From Wenzhouxiangella sp. (GTDB taxonomy: Bacteria; Pseudomonadota; Gammaproteobacteria; Xanthomonadales; Wenzhouxiangellaceae): DNA of 39,492 nt. Positions 35,907-39,492 of this stretch are shown piece after piece (the stretch's first letter is position 1; every line of letters begins with the position of its first letter). The notes under the pieces are model-generated. The model had not been told where the DNA came from, ran no database searches, and saw only the letters and a list, made by a program, of their open reading frames with translations. Location: assembly GCA_007135935.1 (NCBI GenBank), contig SLIA01000165.1, forward strand, positions 1 through 39,492, in the 5' to 3' direction. A program made the translations under genes and the position numbers.

Positions 35907-36759
35907 GCGCCGTCAGTATTTTCCGGTCGGCGGCGCGCTCACCGCGCTTGTCGCGTGCCAGCTCCACGGTGGCGCGCGCCAGGGCATCGAACAAGTCCGC
36001 ACGCGCTGGAGAGAGCACCTCGTGTGCCGCAGCGTGCAATCGCCGGCAGGCCGCCTCGTCGGCTCGCTCGAACGGTCCGGTCAGGGCCTGCGTGGCCGAC
36101 ATGTCGGCCAGTGACGCCAGCGTGCCCGCCTGCAGGTCGGCCAGCATCTGCCGGGCGTCGTCCTCGCTCACGCCCGCCTGGACCGCCAACTCGCGGGCGA
36201 GCCCGTTGATCACGACCAGAAAGTTGCTCGCCACCACCGTGGCCGCATGCCAGGCCGCCTTGCTGGTCGGGGCGAATGTAACGAAACGCCCCCCACCACT
36301 TCTGAATACCGGACCCAGCGATTCCAGAGCGGAAGCGTTCCCTTCGGCCACGCACCAGGTGCCATGAAAGCTCTCGACCGCCCGTTCGGGATTGGAAAAG
36401 GCACGCAGGGGATGGACGGCCGCACGATGCGCGCCCAGCGGCGAGAGCACCTCCGAGGAAACCGAGCCTGACAGGTGGAAGACCAATGCCGGCTTGACGG
36501 ACAACCGGGCAGCCAGCTGCCCGGAGGCTGCGGCGAGCTGACCGTCCGGCAAACCGAGCATCAGCCAGTCGTCGACAGCCAGTGCATCCAGTTTTTCGGC
36601 GGGCTCGCCGGCACCCATGAATTCGACCGCCCCGGTCGAACTGGCAAGCGAGCGATTGACGACCTGGCCGATGCGAATGGTCCCGGACGCGTGCAGCACA
36701 CGGGCCAGCGAGCGCGCAGTTCGGCCACAGCCCACGATATGGACTCTTGGCATCGTCAC
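35887..36759 (-). CDS. Rossmann-fold protein with DUF2520 domain
   Basis: The product (290 aa) has an N-terminal NAD(P)-binding segment (PRVHIVGCGRTARSLARVL), DDWLMLGLPDGQLAAASGQLA and VFHLSGSVSSEVLSPL, then the all-helical DUF2520 region (HPLRAFSNPERAVESFHGTWCVAEG, KAAWHAATVVASNFLVVINGLARELAVQAGVSEDDAR). The architecture resembles ketopantoate reductase and F420-dependent reductases, but the substrate is not known. The start is GTG, overlapping the stop of the SRPBCC gene as GTGA. Confidence 0.85.
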   Translation of the reverse strand: MTMPRVHIVGCGRTARSLARVLHASGTIRIGQVVNRSLASSTGAVEFMGAGEPAEKLDALAVDDWLMLGLPDGQLAAASGQLAARLSVKPALVFHLSGSVSSEVLSPLGAHRAAVHPLRAFSNPERAVESFHGTWCVAEGNASALESLGPVFRSGGGRFVTFAPTSKAAWHAATVVASNFLVVINGLARELAVQAGVSEDDARQMLADLQAGTLASLADMSATQALTGPFERADEAACRRLHAAAHEVLSPARADLFDALARATVELARDKRGERAADRKILTALTSRRD

Positions 36760-37349
36760 GGCCGACTCGCGTTGCGCTCGAACAACTCGCTTTCCAGATC
36801 TTCCGGGAGTTCCGGAACCTGCCCACCGGCCTGCTCGATATACTCTTCCAGGCGCTCGAGCCCCCTGTCGTACTCGCGCCCCACCAGGCCGGGCAGCATG
36901 AGTCCGACGTAACGACCGACCAGGTCGAGCGCCCCGAACTGCATGGACAGCCCCCAGTGCACCCGGTAGCCGATGCCATCGGATTCGACCCGGAACCAGC
37001 CTTCGGCCTCGTTGTCACCGAACTCCAGCTCGTAATCGATTCGTCGCGGCGCTTCCACGGCCGTAATCCATAAGCGGCTGGCACCGGCATCGGCACCTTC
37101 GCGCCAAACCAGGGTGGCGCCAACGCCCGAAGGCGGCCCTTCCAGGCGATATGCACCGGGTACTGCACCTTCCAGCCAGGGGCTCCACTGCACGAAATGC
37201 CGCAGGTCGGACAACACCTCGTAGAGCAGCTCTGGCGGCTGCTCGAAGGCCCGATCGCGCTCGACGGTGACCGAGGCCGGCAGCATGAAGCCAACGATCA
37301 CCAGCAGGATCACCAGCGCCAGCAGAATGGCAAACAGTCTTCGCAACAT
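36756..37349 (-). CDS. SRPBCC-fold membrane-anchored protein
   Basis: The product (197 aa) has an N-terminal membrane segment (about 4-24) followed by a START/Bet v1-like domain: VTVERDRAFEQPPELLYEVLSDLRHFVQWSPWLEG, GATLVWREG, ITAVEAPRRIDYELEF and a C-terminal helix YDRGLERLEEYIEQAGG. This is the polyketide-cyclase/SRPBCC pattern, a hydrophobic-ligand cavity of unknown ligand. It is translationally coupled to the DUF2520 gene by a GTGA overlap and follows the rhomboid gene by 58 bases on the same strand. Confidence 0.8.
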   Translation of the reverse strand: MLRRLFAILLALVILLVIVGFMLPASVTVERDRAFEQPPELLYEVLSDLRHFVQWSPWLEGAVPGAYRLEGPPSGVGATLVWREGADAGASRLWITAVEAPRRIDYELEFGDNEAEGWFRVESDGIGYRVHWGLSMQFGALDLVGRYVGLMLPGLVGREYDRGLERLEEYIEQAGGQVPELPEDLESELFERNASRP

Positions 37350-37407
37350 GGATGTGCCCTACCCGGTACTTCGTGACTTCAATGAATCGACTGAGGGAGC
37401 AGCCAGC

Positions 37408-38148
37408 TCAGTGCCAGCGATCCCGACCATCGACGGAATCGCGCCGATGCCGCTCGTCGCGTATTTCCCAGTCCCAATTGCCGGCCTCGGGGTCCGGAAG
37501 ATCGTCGTTTTCATGCTCTTCATCCTCCCAATCGTAGCGCTTGAGTGGCGGCAGATCCCAACGTCGAAACACAAAGGCCATGAGCACGCCAACTACCATG
37601 CCGCTGGCATGCAGCTCCCAGCTTACGCCCTGCTGCACCGGCAGCACGCCCCACACCATGGATCCGTAGAAGAACCAGATCATCAACGACACCCCGACCG
37701 AGCGAATATCGCGACGCAGGATGCCGGAAACGAACACGAAAGCCAGTATGCCGTAGACCAGCCCGCTGGCGCCGATGTGCAAACTGGGACGGGCAAACAC
37801 CCAGGCCAGAGCCGCCGAACCGATATAGATCATCGGCAAGGCCCGCACCGAGGAATTGGGATACAGGAACAGCATCGCGACTCCGCCGACAAACAGGGGG
37901 ATGCTGTTGGACGCAACGTGTGAAAGACTGCCGTGCAACAGCGGCACCGTGAACAACCCCAGCAGCCCGGCGCCGTCACGCGGACGCAGCCCGAACCGGG
38001 CCAGGTCCAGCCCGGTCAACTGGTCGAACAGGAACACGATCCAGATGGCCACCAGCATGACGGCCGACAACTTGATCGCGAGAATGAAATTGCTCCTGGC
38101 CCGCCTTGATGCGGTATAGGCGGGATCCGGCGTACGCAGGTCCATCAT
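37408..38148 (-). CDS. Rhomboid-family intramembrane serine protease
   Basis: The product (246 aa) has six membrane segments between about 22 and 195. The catalytic dyad is present: Ser128 in HIGASGLVYG and His180 in ELHASGMVVG, with the oxyanion-helping pattern SHVASNS (Asn81) before it. A highly acidic, probably cytoplasmic tail (YDWEDEEHENDDLPDPE) closes the protein. Its ATG overlaps the plsC stop as ATGA, so the pair is coupled. The substrate is not evident. Confidence 0.88.
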   Translation of the reverse strand: MMDLRTPDPAYTASRRARSNFILAIKLSAVMLVAIWIVFLFDQLTGLDLARFGLRPRDGAGLLGLFTVPLLHGSLSHVASNSIPLFVGGVAMLFLYPNSSVRALPMIYIGSAALAWVFARPSLHIGASGLVYGILAFVFVSGILRRDIRSVGVSLMIWFFYGSMVWGVLPVQQGVSWELHASGMVVGVLMAFVFRRWDLPPLKRYDWEDEEHENDDLPDPEAGNWDWEIRDERHRRDSVDGRDRWH

Positions 38149-38897
38149 TCCTCCCGGGCTGAGGCCAGGCCAGACTCAATAATGCCATGAACGCGTCGAC
38201 GCAACTCGCCGACCTGCTCGACCCCCATCCCCTCGGTCGCGACCGGGTCGTGAAAGCGGACCTTCACCCGCCCGGGTCGCAAGCGCAACGTATCGGCCGG
38301 CAGGACCTCGCGCGTACCGGTGACCGACACCGGCAGCACCGGCAACTGCTGATCGACGGCAACGCGAAAAGCGCCCTTCTTGAATGACTGCAGTTCGCCA
38401 CTGCGACTGCGGGTTCCTTCGGGAAAGAACATCAGGCCTGTACCCGGCTCGAGCCGCTCCACGGCACGATTGATCGCCTGACGTGCCTGCTCGGGATTGG
38501 AGCGATCGATGAAGATGTGACCAATGGCTCGGCATCCGGCAGCCAGAAACGGAATCCGCCCCACCTCGGCCTTGGCCACCCAGCGCAGATCCAGTCCGCT
38601 GTAGCCATAAACCACCGGGATGTCGATCTGGCTTTGATGATTGGCCACGACAACGTAGGAACGGTTCGGGTCGATTTGCTCGAGCCCCTCGAGTTCCACT
38701 TTCACCGGCACCATCCGCGTCAGTATCCGACCCCAGTTGACGGCGACATGAAGGTTGGCCAGACGCGGAGACACCAGGATGGCCAGGGGAATGGCAATCA
38801 GCGCACCCAGCAGCGTGGCCAAGACTGCCGTCGGCACGTAGACCAGCCACATCCACAGTGGATAGAGGCGCAGCCAGATGGAGGGAGATGATTTCAT
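38145..38897 (-). CDS. plsC: 1-acyl-sn-glycerol-3-phosphate acyltransferase (PlsC family)
   Basis: The product (250 aa) would acylate lysophosphatidic acid in phospholipid synthesis. It has an N-terminal membrane region (about 12-43), the catalytic NHQSQID motif (His87 and Asp92), an IDRSNPEQARQAI block, FFPEGTRSRSG and the final PVLPVSVTGTREVLP. The ATG at 38895-38897 has no Shine-Dalgarno; TACGAT lies 8 bases before it. A longer frame to 38945 is possible but not supported. It overlaps the rhomboid gene by 4 bases. Confidence 0.88.
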   Translation of the reverse strand: MKSSPSIWLRLYPLWMWLVYVPTAVLATLLGALIAIPLAILVSPRLANLHVAVNWGRILTRMVPVKVELEGLEQIDPNRSYVVVANHQSQIDIPVVYGYSGLDLRWVAKAEVGRIPFLAAGCRAIGHIFIDRSNPEQARQAINRAVERLEPGTGLMFFPEGTRSRSGELQSFKKGAFRVAVDQQLPVLPVSVTGTREVLPADTLRLRPGRVKVRFHDPVATEGMGVEQVGELRRRVHGIIESGLASAREE

Positions 38898-38905
38898 GAG
38901 GCTGT

Positions 38906-38911
38906 ATCGTA
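38906..38911 (-). promoter_or_regulatory. Possible -10 box of plsC, eight bases before ATG
   Basis: TACGAT on the minus strand precedes the plsC ATG by 8 bases; the -35 is weak. The arrangement matches those of xseB and the CsiV-like gene. Confidence 0.3.
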
Positions 38912-38954
38912 CATTACGACGATCTGTCGAAGCACCCGGTTGCACGGGCCAGAT

Positions 38955-38987
38955 CGGAAAACAAAAAGGGGCGTCGACCGACGCCCC
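38955..38987 (-). terminator. Rho-independent terminator of the hsp20 gene
   Basis: On the minus strand GGGGCGTC, a four-base loop, GACGCCCC, then TTTTTGTTTT. The strong eight-pair stem starts about 32 bases after the hsp20 stop. Confidence 0.92.
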
Positions 38988-39019
38988 TGTGTGACTTGCC
39001 TTGGCGGCAACAGACAGTT

Positions 39020-39490
39020 TCAGGCAGCCTTGACCTTGCCCTTTTGCTCACCCTCGAGCAAGCGACCCGAGCCGATCTCGATCTTGCGCGGCTTCATGCG
39101 CTCGGGCAGCTCGCGCACCATGTCGATGTGCAGCAGGCCGTTTTCCAGGCTGGCGCCGTCGACCTTGACGTGATCGGCCAGCTGAAAGCGGCGCTCGAAC
39201 GAACGCGTGGCGATACCGCGATACAGGAACTCGCGCTCCTCGTTGTCGTCACGTTCTTCGTTCTTGCTGCCGGAGATGGTCAGCGTATTCTGCTCGCTGG
39301 TGATTTCGATCTCGTCTTCGCTGAAGCCGGCCACCGCCATGGTAATGCGGTAGCGGTCCTCACCGAGCGACTCGACGTTGTAGGGCGGATAGCCGTTGCT
39401 GTCGACGCGCGAGGCGTTGGTCAGCATGTCAGCCAGGCGATCAAAGCCAATCGCCGTCCGATACAGGGGAGAGAGATCAAACGTGTTCAT
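39020..39490 (-). CDS. Small heat-shock protein, Hsp20/IbpA family
   Basis: The product (156 aa) is an ATP-independent holdase. It opens MNTFDLSPLYRTAIGFDRLADML as in IbpA/IbpB, then the alpha-crystallin domain (about 37-135; YNVESLGEDRYRITMAVAGFSEDEIEI, FLYRGIATRSFERRFQLADHVKVDGASLENGLLHIDM) and a short C-terminal tail without a clear IxI motif beyond KIEIGSG. The ATG is 2 bases from the window edge, so the 5' region, where an RNA thermometer often lies in this family, cannot be seen. Confidence 0.93.
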   Translation of the reverse strand: MNTFDLSPLYRTAIGFDRLADMLTNASRVDSNGYPPYNVESLGEDRYRITMAVAGFSEDEIEITSEQNTLTISGSKNEERDDNEEREFLYRGIATRSFERRFQLADHVKVDGASLENGLLHIDMVRELPERMKPRKIEIGSGRLLEGEQKGKVKAA

Positions 39491-39492
39491 AA

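Overview
The window is one continuous stretch of chromosome from a GC-rich gammaproteobacterium. The gene set is diagnostic of that class: EF-P with the Lys34 site and its aminomutase EpmB, UbiG, Hsp33 with the CxC/CxxC switch, GluQ-RS, FtsK with LolA, CsiV, a FimX-type protein and a GacA/UvrY regulator. Gene styles such as the EF-G-like GTPase and the squalene/phytoene-synthase-like protein suggest the Xanthomonadales/Chromatiales side (for example Wenzhouxiangellaceae), but that placement is inference. Genes are densely packed with many 1-4 base overlaps. I see no tRNA, rRNA, CRISPR array, transposase, integrase or prophage gene; this is core chromosome with a few poorly known genes.

Layout. 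1-1769: the start of a secreted beta-helix protein (cut by the window edge) behind a strong promoter and a roughly 320-base leader, then a GacA-like response regulator. 1938-3751: a PQQ-type sugar dehydrogenase and coaE, which lacks a standard start codon. 3772-5814: a diverged EF-G-like GTPase. 5977-9668: a glycine-zipper envelope protein, a membrane protein with a degenerate GGDEF domain, and an S9 peptidase. 9769-13405: CsiV-like protein, an MFS transporter and an unknown anchored protein with a C-terminal Sm/SH3-like barrel, all on the plus strand. 13416-14475: hinT and a YciK-like reductase lacking its catalytic residues. 14596-15380: an FmdB-type zinc ribbon and a Slp lipoprotein.

15370-20393 is a tight six-gene minus-strand run: efp, mtaD, ubiG, a MupP/Gph phosphatase, hslO and a squalene/phytoene-synthase-like gene. 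Divergent from efp lies epmB, which modifies EF-P, followed by a FimX-type REC-PAS-GGDEF-EAL protein in which every signature motif is degenerate. htpX follows on the minus strand. gluQ, accA, tilS and xseB then run on the plus strand. A DUF4124 protein meets lolA tail to tail; lolA, ftsK and ald run on the minus strand. trxB, a FemAB/GNAT-like gene and aat form a coupled plus-strand operon. The window ends with minus-strand pairs (DUF2520 protein and SRPBCC protein; rhomboid and plsC) and a small heat-shock protein with a clear terminator.

Three themes stand out. Several proteins keep their fold but have lost catalytic signatures (EF-G-like, SDR, PSY-like, GGDEF, FimX). Several genes without a Shine-Dalgarno sequence have a -10-like hexamer exactly 8 bases before the ATG, suggesting leaderless transcripts, and two putative -10 boxes are built on the stop codon of the preceding gene. 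EF-P, its modifier and SAM-recycling and ubiquinone genes share one divergent control region with an 8-bp inverted repeat.
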